Of a DNA stretch of 64,000 nt, positions 33,146-42,352 are shown piece by piece. Source of the DNA: an uncultured Collinsella sp. GTDB taxonomy: Bacteria > Actinomycetota > Coriobacteriia > Coriobacteriales > Coriobacteriaceae. The stretch is from NCBI GenBank assembly GCA_902494195.1, contig CABUSH010000011.1, positions 11,626 to 75,625 on the forward strand, in the 5' to 3' direction. The notes beneath the pieces were generated by a model, which made no database searches, was not told the origin of the DNA, and saw only the letters and a list, made by a program, of their open reading frames with translations. Numbering within the stretch: the stretch's first letter is position 1; each line of letters starts with the position of its first letter. A program made the position numbers and the translations under genes.

Positions 33146-34573
33146 ATGGCCGAGGTTTGGCGCTTCTTTGCGCATGAGGATGATTTTGCCGATTTGGAAA
33201 AGGCCGGCGCATGTGAGCGCCTGGGCCGTGTGCTGTCGTTTCCGACCATCTCGAGTATGGATGCCGAGGCGGTGGACTGGCAGCCGTTCGACGACCTGCG
33301 CGCGTATATGCAGCAGGCTTGGCCGCACGTATTTACGGCGGGTAAGGTCGAGCTTATCGACCATTCGCTATTGGTGACGCTTGGCGGTTCCGACCCTGCC
33401 CTCAAGCCCATTATGCTCATGGGCCACATGGACGTGGTTCCCGTGGTACCCGGCACCGAGGCTGACTGGACGCATGCCCCCTTTAGCGGGCACGTGGACG
33501 ACACCTATATTTGGGGTCGCGGCGCCATCGATATGAAAGACCAGGTCGCAGGCATCCTGGAGGCCGTTGAGTATGCGCTGGCGCACGGCTGGCAACACGA
33601 ACGAACCCTGCTGCTGGCCTTTGGCCAGGATGAGGAGACCACGCAGTGCGGCGCGGGTGCCATTGGCCGCGTGCTCGAGGAGCGCGGCGTTGAGCTTGAG
33701 TACCTGATCGACGAGGGTGACTATCGTATCGTTGAGGCTGCCGAGTACGGCGCAGGCGAGGGTTGGCTTATGCATGCCGATCTTGCCGAGAAGGGCTATG
33801 CCGATATCGTGCTCAGGACGAAGAGCGAGGGCGGGCATTCTTCCAACCCTTACGGTGGCACGTCGCTCGAAGTGCTCAGCCGCGCTATTGCCGCGATTTG
33901 CGATATCGAGTGGCCGGCGCGTGTGACCGATCTGCTTGCCGCGCAGCTCGTCGAGCTGGGGCTTTATACCGCAGACGAGATTGCTGCCAGCAAGGATGCC
34001 ATCGTGCGCGACTGCCTTGCCAGCAAAAAGCTGTACCCGCTTGTGACCACCACCTGTGCGCCCACGCAAATCGAGGGCGGCAGTACCGGTGCCAACGTAA
34101 TGCCGCAAGATATGTGGGTCAATATCAACTTCCGCATGCTCGAGGGTACGAGCGTGGCCGATGTCGTGGCCTGCTGCCGCGAGGCCGTTGCCACCGCTGG
34201 GCTCGCCGGCCGAGTCGAGGTCGAGCTGGGCCCCGGCAGCTCCGAGCCCTCGCCGTCCCCGCGCGTGGGCGGTCCGGGGCTCGAGGCCGTCCGCGCCATC
34301 GCCGCCCGCTATTTCCGTGATCCCAAGCCGACGGAGGAAAACGGATCGTCTGCGGTGGGCCAAGAGCCGATGAGCATCGTGCCCTCGACCGTGATTGGTG
34401 CAACCGATGCCGCCAACTACCAGCGCATTTGCCACGAGTGCATCCGCTTCTCCGCCTTTGTGGTCGACGATGACGAATGCGACCGCGGCGTCCACGGCAC
34501 CAACGAGCGCATCACCCGTCGCGCCTACCTCCAAGGCATCCGCTTCCTCATCGCCCTGCTCCACACGCTCTAG
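33146..34573 (+). CDS. M20-family metallopeptidase (carboxypeptidase S-like)
   Basis: 475 residues. Zinc-dependent amidohydrolase of the M20 family, probably cleaving peptides or N-acyl amino acids in the cytoplasm. Motifs: MGHMDVVPVVPG (metal His and catalytic Asp, about 93-104), WGRGAIDMKDQVAG (bridging Asp, about 125-138) and FGQDEETTQCGAGA (catalytic Glu pair, about 155-168); the dimerisation domain starts near GGHSSNPYGGTS. Placed after the amino-acid importer, suggesting use of imported substrates. AAAGGA before ATG 33146. A half family C palindrome begins 2 nt after the stop. Confidence 0.9.
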   Translation: MAEVWRFFAHEDDFADLEKAGACERLGRVLSFPTISSMDAEAVDWQPFDDLRAYMQQAWPHVFTAGKVELIDHSLLVTLGGSDPALKPIMLMGHMDVVPVVPGTEADWTHAPFSGHVDDTYIWGRGAIDMKDQVAGILEAVEYALAHGWQHERTLLLAFGQDEETTQCGAGAIGRVLEERGVELEYLIDEGDYRIVEAAEYGAGEGWLMHADLAEKGYADIVLRTKSEGGHSSNPYGGTSLEVLSRAIAAICDIEWPARVTDLLAAQLVELGLYTADEIAASKDAIVRDCLASKKLYPLVTTTCAPTQIEGGSTGANVMPQDMWVNINFRMLEGTSVADVVACCREAVATAGLAGRVEVELGPGSSEPSPSPRVGGPGLEAVRAIAARYFRDPKPTEENGSSAVGQEPMSIVPSTVIGATDAANYQRICHECIRFSAFVVDDDECDRGVHGTNERITRRAYLQGIRFLIALLHTL

Positions 34574-34574
34574 C

Positions 34575-34592
34575 ATGCGACAAAGGGACTGA
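34575..34592 (+). repeat. Left half of a split family C palindrome
   Basis: ATGCGACAAAGGG then ACTGA. Its missing partner CCCTTTGTCGCAT stands 7.5 kb away at 42143-42155, also next to GACTGA. Only these two copies carry the ATGCGAC variant, so they appear to be halves of one palindrome. Confidence 0.65.
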
Positions 34593-34759
34593 GCCGATTT
34601 CATCGGTAATGAGACAAAAACTGTCATAGAATAAGACTAAGATATCTTAAGAGACATATGCTGGGGTTGGTATTCCTTGAACGACTGCGGGCATGTGCCA
34701 GACTGCCTCGGCCCCCGGGGAGCACCCGGGCAGGTCGCCGTGTGACTGGGGAGGAAATT

Positions 34760-34822
34760 ATGCAGGAGCTCAGAGAGACGACGTCTCGACTCGTGAATAA
34801 TGCTACCGGGGGGGGTGTCTAA
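34760..34822 (+). CDS. Twenty-codon leader ORF ending in an eight-G run
   Basis: ATG at 34760 is preceded by GGGGAGGAAATT, one of the best ribosome sites in the window. It reads MQELRETTSRLVNNATGGGV and stops at TAA. The last codons are a run of eight G (34808-34815). With nine (or six) G the frame would skip this stop, meet no other stop, and join the giant surface-protein ORF at its ATG 34870; with seven it would end at a TGA about 20 nt further on. So this is either a short regulatory leader peptide or the true 5' end of the adhesin gene in its off phase. Confidence 0.6.
   Translation: MQELRETTSRLVNNATGGGV
34808..34815 (+). repeat. Poly-G tract (8 G), candidate phase-variation switch
   Basis: Uninterrupted G8 between an efficient translation start and the adhesin frame. 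Homopolymeric G tracts of this length are known slippage sites in contingency genes of other bacteria. Slippage here is inferred from the frame arithmetic, not observed. Confidence 0.55.
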
Positions 34823-34869
34823 GCAGGGAGCTTCCTGGTGAACACCGGCCGCGCGAGCGGTGGTCCGTC

Positions 34870-37800
34870 ATGTCTTATGGCCGTCGTCGTGGGCTGCGCC
34901 CGGTCTCGCCATATGTGATTGTTTTGGCCCTCGCCGTCGCGCTGACGGCGAGTTTCTTCCTGCCGACCCGTGCGGAAGCGGCGTTTTCGGACCACACGGT
35001 TACGACGATTTCGCCTTCGGGGACAACAATCAACCTGTTTGATTACTGGGTGAATCCCGATAACCATCTGTCGGTTTCCGGCAACGGCGGCGTCAACGCA
35101 AACCACCGGTTCCAGTTTAACGACGGCCAGGGTGGTGAGTCGCTCAACCATTGGACGGGCAACACGAACCCGCAGCCCGGCATTGTCAACAACACGCTTT
35201 TAGACGGCTATCCGCAGCTTTCCAAAACCTGGGGCGGCGAGTCCCTCTGCTACCTGTTCGATTCCTCTGCCCAGATCGGCAAGACGTCCCATTTTGGCGT
35301 GACGGGCCTCCTCAAGGTTCAGAACGGCTACTACGTCTATGACAGCTCCAAAAACTACGCAGCCTACAACGCTGACAAGAATGCCTTCGACATCTATGAC
35401 ACCTGGGGCATTGACAAAGTGGGCGATTCGTCCCACCAGGGTCAGTTCTTCCCGTTCGACGCGGCAGACAAGGTGCTCAAAGAGGAAAACGGCCGGCTCG
35501 TCCAAACCGGCATCAAGGCAGACAACACCGGTGATTCGCGCTACAACGACGGCCGCCCCGTCAACCACCACTTCGGCCTCTCAATGTCCACGCGATTCGT
35601 GCAGCCTGCTGGCGGCAAGACGAACGCGGGCGACGACATGGTGTTCGAGTTCGCCGGCGATGATGACGTCTGGGTGTTCATCGACGATGTCCTCGTGGGT
35701 GATATCGGCGGTATTCACAACCGCGCGAGTCTGAGCATCAACTTTTGTACGGGCGACATTAAGGTGAACGGTAATAACGACGGCACACTGAAGAACAAGT
35801 ACCAGAAGGCGAATAAGGACACTTCGGGCTTCAACGGCAACACCTTCGCCGACGGCACCAACCACACCCTCAAGTTCTTCTACCTGGAGCGCGGCGCCAC
35901 CGACTCCAACATGGAGCTCAAGTTCAACCTCGTGACGGTGCCCGAGTCCGACATCATCAAGTTCGACCAGGACGGCAAGTTCGTACAGGGTGCCGAGTTC
36001 AAGCTCTATAAGACCGACAAGGACTTCAAGACCGTGGGCGAGCTCATCGGCTCCGGTACCACGGACGAGGCCGGCCACCTAACGCTCACGAACGACGTGG
36101 ACAACGGCGTCATCAACTTCGACGATCTCTACAACAAGGATCACGACAACAACAAGTACTACCTCCTGAAGGAGACGCGCGTACCCGAGGGATACCGCTC
36201 GAGTCTCGCGGCGACGGGTGGTAGCATGCAGCTCGAGTACGTGCCCGCGAGCGCTGAGAACGGCGCGGGCGGCGTCATCATCAACCGCGGCGGTATGGAC
36301 GTGGGCAGCGTCGTGTGGAAGACCGGTGCGTTCGCCGCCGCGAAGGAGACCATCACCGCGCCGTCGACCGTGTACAAGGCAAATAATGACCTGACGAAGT
36401 CCGACAAGACCGTCAATCTGGACTCCGGCATACTGTTCGCTGTGGTGCTCAAGCGCGACAAAAGCGCAGGCACAGGTATCAAAGATCCGAGCAATTGGTA
36501 CGCCGTGTCGGGCGACCCATCGACGGGAGCGGGATACACCCTCGCCAAGGAGCCGGGCATGACCGGTGCTATCGAGGCGGCGAAGAAGGACCTGCACGCC
36601 TTCACGCTCAACACAAGCGGCCAGTACCAGGTAGAGATTCAAAATCTGCCCGGTGACATCTCCAAGTACTACTACCTGCTGAGCGGTGATGCCCGCAAGG
36701 ATGCCGAGTACACGGTGGCCATCTACCACACAACGGCGAGCTCGATCGGCGACGCGACGCCTAAGAACACAGTCCACGTGTACAGCGACGACATCGCAGA
36801 CGGCACGAACTTCAAGCGGCAGTTCGCCACGCGCCTGCTCGTCACGAACATCCAGAATCGCCTGTTCGTGCAGAAGACCGATACCGAGGGTAAGCCCGTT
36901 GACGGGGCGAAGTTCGGCCTTTACAAGTCCACCCAGGTGACTACGGATGCGAACGGCAAGGCCGTGCTCGATGGCGACCAGGCCCCCTACGACACCCTGA
37001 CGACGAGGTCGGTCGCCAACCCGGTCAAGCTCGAAGGGGCGGGCGTATTCCCGTCTACGAGCGACAGTAGCGAGCCGCTCGTGAAGGGTACCTACTTCCT
37101 GAAGGAGGTCTCGGCGCCCAATGGCTTCCTGCTTAATGACAGGCTCATCAAGGTGATTGTGGACGATTACGGCGTCCACGCCGATGCTGGTACAGTTGAT
37201 GACGGCGTTTCGACGTTCGTGGGCGTGGGCTCGCTCATGAAGAGCCTGGGCCAGTTTGGCGCAGAGGGCGACATTGACAACACGCTCACGTGGATCAAGG
37301 GCCAGCGCCAGACGTCCGACGGGACGCTCGACGGCAACGGCAACCTTTCCTGGAACAATGACGCCAAGGGCGGCGAGAATGAGGTACATCTTAAGTACGG
37401 CGCCAATGGACGTGTCTACCAGTATGGGCCCACCAAGAAGGACGAACCTTACCGCCTGGAGACCGAGACGGGCTGGATACGTATGGGCATCACGCAGGAC
37501 GTGTCTGGTGACACTAATGCGAAGGGCACCCGCGCCGACCTGGGCGACATGAATCTGAACGCCCTGTTTACGGGCGCCACCTGCGTGCGCGTGGCGAACG
37601 AACGCGAGGCGAGCCTCGAGGTGATGAAGAAGGTCATGGTGCCAGCGGGCCTGACGGGAAAACCGGACGCGGGGTTCACCTTCAAGTTCACCGTGCCCAC
37701 GACGGCGGGGAAGACGTACAAGGCCGCGGTGTTTGAGAACGCGGGGACCGCAAGCGAGAAGCAGGTCGGCAAAATGTTCGACCTCGAGAACGGCCGCGAG

Positions 37801-40800
37801 CAGACCATCACGGCCGACCAGACGATCCGCGTGTACGGTCTCGCCGAGGGTGACCAGTACGCGGTGCAGGAGCTGACCGGCGCAGACAAGATGCCCGCGG
37901 GCTATAAGCTGACCGGCCGCAAGCAGGGTGACAAGAATCTGACTGAAGAAGGCGATAGCATCTCGGGCAGGATTGCCCCGCAGAATTCCGACGGCACGGT
38001 GGCCAAAGACAACAAGCTGGTGTTCACCAACAGCTACAGCGTGAAGTCTTCGGTGACGCTCACAGGCATCAAGGCGAAGAAGAAGTTCACCGGCCGTGAG
38101 TGGACTAGCGCCGACAGCTTCGAGCTTTGCCTGCGCGCCGCCGATGGAACGCCGATGCCTGATGGTGCCACGGCAGCGCCCGTGGCCGGCATGAAGCAGG
38201 TCGAGAAGACCGTTACGAGCGCCGAAGAATTTAGCTTCGGAGAGATTAAGTATGAGAAGCCTGGCAAGTACACCTACTACATTGCCGAGACTACGCCCGC
38301 CAAGAGCGATCCCAGTTGGCTGGGCGGTGTCAGCTACTCCAGCGCCGAATACAAAGTGACCGTAACGGTGAAGGATGACGGCAAGGGAAATCTGACCGAG
38401 CCAGTCGTCAAAATGGAGCAGATCTATAAGGATGATGGTACCGCCACATCTCAGGTGATCGACGATCAGATTGCGGTGATCACGAACACGTACCGCCCGA
38501 AGGAGACCTCGGTAACGCTCAAGGCGACGAAGCGCTTCACGGGCGGTGAGCTCGCGGGGAGTGACTTCACGTTCCAGCTGCTCGACAAGGACGGCAGCGT
38601 GGTCCAGACTGTCCAAAACGAGAAGGACGGCAAGGTCGCCTTTGCAGCCATCGACTACGCTACGCCGGGCGACCACGACTACACCATCAAGGAGGTGAAG
38701 GGCGCCGACTCGACCGTCGTCTACGACGCGCAGGGCGTGAAGGTCCACGTCAAGGTCACCGACGAAAAGGGCGAGCTGAAGGCGACCGTCACCTACGACG
38801 GTGAGAAGGCCGTGCCGACCTTCACCAACACGAAGCCGACGGCGGACGTCACCGTTGAGGCCACGAAAGTTCTCGCGGGCAAGGACCTGACGGCCGATGC
38901 GTTCACCTTCGGCTTGTACGACCAGGACGGCAATGAGGACGCTCGCGGCACCAACGATAAGAATGGCAAGGTCAAGCTGACCGTCAAGGGCCTGAACCTG
39001 GGCGAGTACGACTACACGCTCAAGGAGGAGAAGGCCGGCCAGTCCGTCGACGGCGTGGCCTACGACGCCAAGGAAGTCAAGGTCCACGTCAAGGTAGAGC
39101 AGAACCAGGACGACAACAACAAGACGAAGGTGACCGTCACCTATGACGGTACCGCTACGGCTCCCACCTTCAACAACACCTACACCGCAAAGGGATCCGT
39201 GGAGCTGACGGCGACCAAGACCATCAAGGTTGCGGACGGCTTCGATCACACGACGAAGCCTGCGGACGGCGAGTTCACCTTCGACCTGAAGGACGCTGCC
39301 GGCAACGTGATCGCCACCGCGAAGAACGATGCAAACGGCAAGGTCTGCTTCACGCGCGAGTTCCAGCTCTCCGACTTGGACGGTGCCGCGAGCAAGGACT
39401 TCACCTACACCATCGTGGAGCAGCCGGGCGCGGAGCCGGGCATGGTCTATGACAATCATGCCCTCACCTATACGGTGACGGTCACAGACGGCGGGAACGG
39501 AGCACTGAATGCGAAGGCGATCGTGACGAGCGCATCCGGCTCGGATACCTTCACCAACACCTACCAGCCGGCCGCGACCGGTCTGGCCCTCGGTGCGCAG
39601 AAGAGCTATGTGAAGAAGGACGACAACACGCCGATCGTCCCCAAGGACGGCGAGTTCACCTTCGATGTGTACGAGGGCAAAATGACTGCTGAGCAGCTTG
39701 CCGGGGCCAAGCCCGTCCGGACCGCGACCAACGGCGCGGACGGAAGCGTTAACTTCGACGCCTTCTCCTACGCGAAGCCGGGCACGTACGAGTACACTAT
39801 CGTGGAGCGGAAGGGTGATCTGGCCTACGTGACCTACGACGACGCGGTGCATCATGCCGTGGTGACGGTTGTGGACAATGCCGGCACGCTGCAGGCGAGC
39901 GTCGCCTACGACGGCGCGGACGCCACGAAGCCCACCTTCACCAACACCTACAAGGCGAAGGCGACGAACTCCGGCGCGATCGCCCTCACCAAGAGCGTTG
40001 ACGTGCACGACGGCAGCTATCAGCTAAAGGCGGGAGACTTCGCCTTCGAGCTGGTGGGGTCTGACGGTACGGTGCTCCAGACCCAGAAGAACGACGCCAA
40101 GGGCAAGGTTTACTTTAACGAGCTGACCTTCGACCATGCGGGCACCTTTCCCTTCACGGTCCGTGAGGTGCAGCCGACGGACGGCGCGCCGGGCGTGCCG
40201 GGCGTGACCTACACCGGCAAGACGTACACCCTGACCTACGTGGTGAAGGACAACAACGACGGCAAGCTGGTGGTAGAGAGCTCTACGGTGAAACCGAGCG
40301 AGGGCACCGAGAACGGCGTCACCCCCAATACCATGACGTTTGTGAACAGCTACCAGCCGGGTCAGACCTCCTACCAGATCTCTGGCACCAAGGTGCTTGA
40401 GAATGCCGACCCGGCCACCACACGGACGCCCGCCGATGGCGAGTTCACATTCGCGCTGATTGACGTGGCCACCGGGCAGGAGATCGACCGGACCACGAAC
40501 GTGGGTAAAGCGTTTACCTTCAAGGCCATCTCGTACACCGCAACTGGTTCGCATGCGTACCAGGTGAAGGAGGTTGCGGGCCAAGATGGCACCATCACTT
40601 ACAGCGATGCGGTGCTGGACGTAACGGTGAACGTGACCGATGACGGCAGCGGCCAGCTGACCGCGACGGCGAACAAGACGGCTGCGGATCTGACCTTCAC
40701 CAACACCTACACGCCGACGGCAACGACGGCGACGATTACCGGAACGAAGGCTCTGACCGGCCGCGACCTGGCCGAGGGTGAGTTCTTCTTCGACCTGAAG

Positions 40801-41604
40801 GACGCCGACGGTAACGTGGTGCAGACGGTGCAGAACGGCGCCGACGGCACGTTCGGCTTCGCGCCGCTGCAGCTGGACAAGGTGGGGACGTACGTCTACA
40901 CCGTGTCCGAGCGGGCAGGGGCGACGGCGAACGGCGTCACCTACGACACGACGGTCTTTACCGCGACGGTGACGGTGACGGAGAATGCGGAGACGCACGC
41001 GCTGGAGGCGCAGGTTGCCTACAGCAAGGGCGGCAAGGCTGCGGATGCGGTGGCGTTCAGCAACAGTTACGCGCCGGCCGCGACTGAGGTGAAGCTGGGA
41101 GCCTCCAAGGTGCTGAGCGGCGAGGACCTGAAGGAAGGGCAGTTCTCCTTCCAGCTGAAGGATGCCGACGGCAAGGTGCTGCAGACCGCAAAGAACGCGG
41201 CGGACGGCACGGTGGGCTTCGAGGCGATCTCGTACGACAAGCCCGGAACGTACGCCTACAGCATCTCCGAGGTGGACGACGGTCAGAAGAACGTGACGTA
41301 CGACGCGGCCGAGCACCGGGTAACGGTGACGGTGACGGACGACGGTGCGGGCCATCTGGTGGCGACGGTAACCTATGACGGCGCCGTGGCGCCGGTGTTC
41401 AAGAACACGTACACGCCGCCGACCACCCCGCCGACGGAGCCGCCCACCAATCCGCCGAGCAAGTCACCGGTGCCGAAGGAGGAGAAGCCGGGTCTGCCGT
41501 ATACGGGCGATACCAGCTTGTCGCCGATGGCCCTGGGCGGCATCGCGGGCGGCGCGGTGGTGCTGATCGCCGCAGGCGTTATCCTGCGGCGCCGGAACCG
41601 GTAG
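34870..41604 (+). CDS. Giant LPXTG-anchored surface protein with fibro-slime, SpaA-like and nine FctA-like domains
   Basis: 2244 residues. Signal peptide with a basic start and hydrophobic core (VIVLALAVALTASFFLPTRA, cleaved near AEA). Residues about 40-355 are a fibro-slime-like domain with FEFAGDDDVWVFIDDVLVGD (about 259-278). Cna-B/SpaA-like folds follow near 361, 664 and 916. From about 1060 to 2180 come nine tandem FctA/Spy0128-type pilin domains, each with a Thr-Lys start (e.g. VEATKVLAGKDL), a YTIKE/YTLKE acid strand and an FTNTY end: the Lys, Glu and Asn needed for an internal isopeptide bond. A Pro/Thr spacer, LPYTGD sorting signal (about 2208), membrane helix and RRRNR tail finish it. 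It is a stalk-like adhesin for sortase. No sortase gene is in the window. Its own ATG has only a weak GGTGG site; see the G8 run upstream. Confidence 0.9.
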   Translation: MSYGRRRGLRPVSPYVIVLALAVALTASFFLPTRAEAAFSDHTVTTISPSGTTINLFDYWVNPDNHLSVSGNGGVNANHRFQFNDGQGGESLNHWTGNTNPQPGIVNNTLLDGYPQLSKTWGGESLCYLFDSSAQIGKTSHFGVTGLLKVQNGYYVYDSSKNYAAYNADKNAFDIYDTWGIDKVGDSSHQGQFFPFDAADKVLKEENGRLVQTGIKADNTGDSRYNDGRPVNHHFGLSMSTRFVQPAGGKTNAGDDMVFEFAGDDDVWVFIDDVLVGDIGGIHNRASLSINFCTGDIKVNGNNDGTLKNKYQKANKDTSGFNGNTFADGTNHTLKFFYLERGATDSNMELKFNLVTVPESDIIKFDQDGKFVQGAEFKLYKTDKDFKTVGELIGSGTTDEAGHLTLTNDVDNGVINFDDLYNKDHDNNKYYLLKETRVPEGYRSSLAATGGSMQLEYVPASAENGAGGVIINRGGMDVGSVVWKTGAFAAAKETITAPSTVYKANNDLTKSDKTVNLDSGILFAVVLKRDKSAGTGIKDPSNWYAVSGDPSTGAGYTLAKEPGMTGAIEAAKKDLHAFTLNTSGQYQVEIQNLPGDISKYYYLLSGDARKDAEYTVAIYHTTASSIGDATPKNTVHVYSDDIADGTNFKRQFATRLLVTNIQNRLFVQKTDTEGKPVDGAKFGLYKSTQVTTDANGKAVLDGDQAPYDTLTTRSVANPVKLEGAGVFPSTSDSSEPLVKGTYFLKEVSAPNGFLLNDRLIKVIVDDYGVHADAGTVDDGVSTFVGVGSLMKSLGQFGAEGDIDNTLTWIKGQRQTSDGTLDGNGNLSWNNDAKGGENEVHLKYGANGRVYQYGPTKKDEPYRLETETGWIRMGITQDVSGDTNAKGTRADLGDMNLNALFTGATCVRVANEREASLEVMKKVMVPAGLTGKPDAGFTFKFTVPTTAGKTYKAAVFENAGTASEKQVGKMFDLENGREQTITADQTIRVYGLAEGDQYAVQELTGADKMPAGYKLTGRKQGDKNLTEEGDSISGRIAPQNSDGTVAKDNKLVFTNSYSVKSSVTLTGIKAKKKFTGREWTSADSFELCLRAADGTPMPDGATAAPVAGMKQVEKTVTSAEEFSFGEIKYEKPGKYTYYIAETTPAKSDPSWLGGVSYSSAEYKVTVTVKDDGKGNLTEPVVKMEQIYKDDGTATSQVIDDQIAVITNTYRPKETSVTLKATKRFTGGELAGSDFTFQLLDKDGSVVQTVQNEKDGKVAFAAIDYATPGDHDYTIKEVKGADSTVVYDAQGVKVHVKVTDEKGELKATVTYDGEKAVPTFTNTKPTADVTVEATKVLAGKDLTADAFTFGLYDQDGNEDARGTNDKNGKVKLTVKGLNLGEYDYTLKEEKAGQSVDGVAYDAKEVKVHVKVEQNQDDNNKTKVTVTYDGTATAPTFNNTYTAKGSVELTATKTIKVADGFDHTTKPADGEFTFDLKDAAGNVIATAKNDANGKVCFTREFQLSDLDGAASKDFTYTIVEQPGAEPGMVYDNHALTYTVTVTDGGNGALNAKAIVTSASGSDTFTNTYQPAATGLALGAQKSYVKKDDNTPIVPKDGEFTFDVYEGKMTAEQLAGAKPVRTATNGADGSVNFDAFSYAKPGTYEYTIVERKGDLAYVTYDDAVHHAVVTVVDNAGTLQASVAYDGADATKPTFTNTYKAKATNSGAIALTKSVDVHDGSYQLKAGDFAFELVGSDGTVLQTQKNDAKGKVYFNELTFDHAGTFPFTVREVQPTDGAPGVPGVTYTGKTYTLTYVVKDNNDGKLVVESSTVKPSEGTENGVTPNTMTFVNSYQPGQTSYQISGTKVLENADPATTRTPADGEFTFALIDVATGQEIDRTTNVGKAFTFKAISYTATGSHAYQVKEVAGQDGTITYSDAVLDVTVNVTDDGSGQLTATANKTAADLTFTNTYTPTATTATITGTKALTGRDLAEGEFFFDLKDADGNVVQTVQNGADGTFGFAPLQLDKVGTYVYTVSERAGATANGVTYDTTVFTATVTVTENAETHALEAQVAYSKGGKAADAVAFSNSYAPAATEVKLGASKVLSGEDLKEGQFSFQLKDADGKVLQTAKNAADGTVGFEAISYDKPGTYAYSISEVDDGQKNVTYDAAEHRVTVTVTDDGAGHLVATVTYDGAVAPVFKNTYTPPTTPPTEPPTNPPSKSPVPKEEKPGLPYTGDTSLSPMALGGIAGGAVVLIAAGVILRRRNR

Positions 41605-41632
41605 CTACGGCGGCCGAGAAGGGCTTTGATTG

Positions 41633-41671
41633 AGGGCGGGTGGTCGCAGGGCGCGGCCGCTCGCCCTTTTT
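41633..41671 (+). terminator. Terminator after the surface-protein gene
   Basis: GGGCG-rich stem 41634-41643 with 41657-41666 (8 of 10 pairs) followed by five T. Confidence 0.6.
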
Positions 41672-41685
41672 GGTGAAAGGCTATG

Positions 41686-42129
41686 TTAACCCGCCGTTTG
41701 CACGTCCGGCTCCAGATGGAACTCGTACTCCGGCTCCATCATCTTCTTCCGGATCTTTTCGTAGCGCCCGTCGTCGAGCTGCTCGCGCATGAGCGACGTC
41801 CTGTCCCCGACGCGTGCGGCCTCGCGCAGCCATCTGAACCACATCAGGCAGCTGTGGAGCCTGCGGGTCGATACGCCCTTGAACCTCTCGAGGAAGTGGC
41901 CGAGCGAACCCTGCGCTTCAGCATCCTCTGGACCGTGTCCCGCTCGTACCCGGTGAGCCTGCCGTGGGTCCTCGGGACCGCCCTCGCGGCGCCCTTCCCG
42001 CCCTTTCCGGACATGGCGTCCTCCGATCTCCTGGGGCCGGCCGATCCGGCCCTCAGGGTATCGGATTCCCAAATTTATCCGTATATGTGCGGATGAATGC
42101 GGGAGGCGTTCGGATGAAGTTGTATTCAA
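41686..42129 (-). pseudogene. Transposase remnant, possibly IS1595/ISXO2-like
   Basis: The frame ending at 41686 reads LGHFLERFKGVSTRRLHSCL then MWFRWLREAARVGDR, resembling the C-terminal end of IS1595-type transposases (short helix, GVxTxxL, aromatic-rich tail). Just upstream the plausible continuation (GRLTGYERDTVQRMLKRR) lies in a different frame, so the gene is frameshifted and 5'-truncated. It lies close to the right boundary of the adhesin cassette. Low certainty on the family. Confidence 0.45.
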
Positions 42130-42136
42130 GGAAAGA

Positions 42137-42155
42137 GACTGACCCTTTGTCGCAT
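42137..42155 (+). repeat. Right half of the split family C palindrome
   Basis: GACTGA (42137-42142) plus CCCTTTGTCGCAT (42143-42155). Joined to the left half at 34575-34592 it restores a perfect palindrome of two 13-nt arms around ACTGA. GACTGA on both sides looks like a target duplication. From here to prfA (42156-42352) I see only short meaningless ORFs. Confidence 0.65.
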
Positions 42156-42352
42156 TCCGTGCGGGTTATATGCAGGTATGCCTGCGCACGCTATCATGTA
42201 TGGGTTAGACCGCAACTATGTACCCCACACGCGAAGGGATGCGTATGTATCTGAAGATCGACATGTTCTAGCCGGGCTTACCCCCGCAGTGGCGCCGTGC
42301 GCCCCATCAATTCTGCCGATTTTCACCTTCACGCATAAAAAGGAGTCCCGCC

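Noticed and set aside
34600..34760. Riboswitch (c-di-GMP type) upstream of the adhesin
   Set aside because: The GC hairpin near 34710 is suggestive, but I could not match the conserved GEMM motifs or a terminator switch.
36079..40008. 1309-codon open frame antisense to the surface protein
   Set aside because: Pure shadow of the high-GC sense gene: no ribosome site, no known domains, and its amino-acid pattern mirrors the tandem repeats of the sense strand.
34870..41604. Pilus operon with its own sortase
   Set aside because: No sortase or second pilin gene is visible on either side; only a transposase remnant and housekeeping genes.
41683..42096. Plus-strand 137-codon ORF after the adhesin gene
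   Set aside because: Opposite strand to the transposase-like remnant, which better explains the sequence; no start signal.
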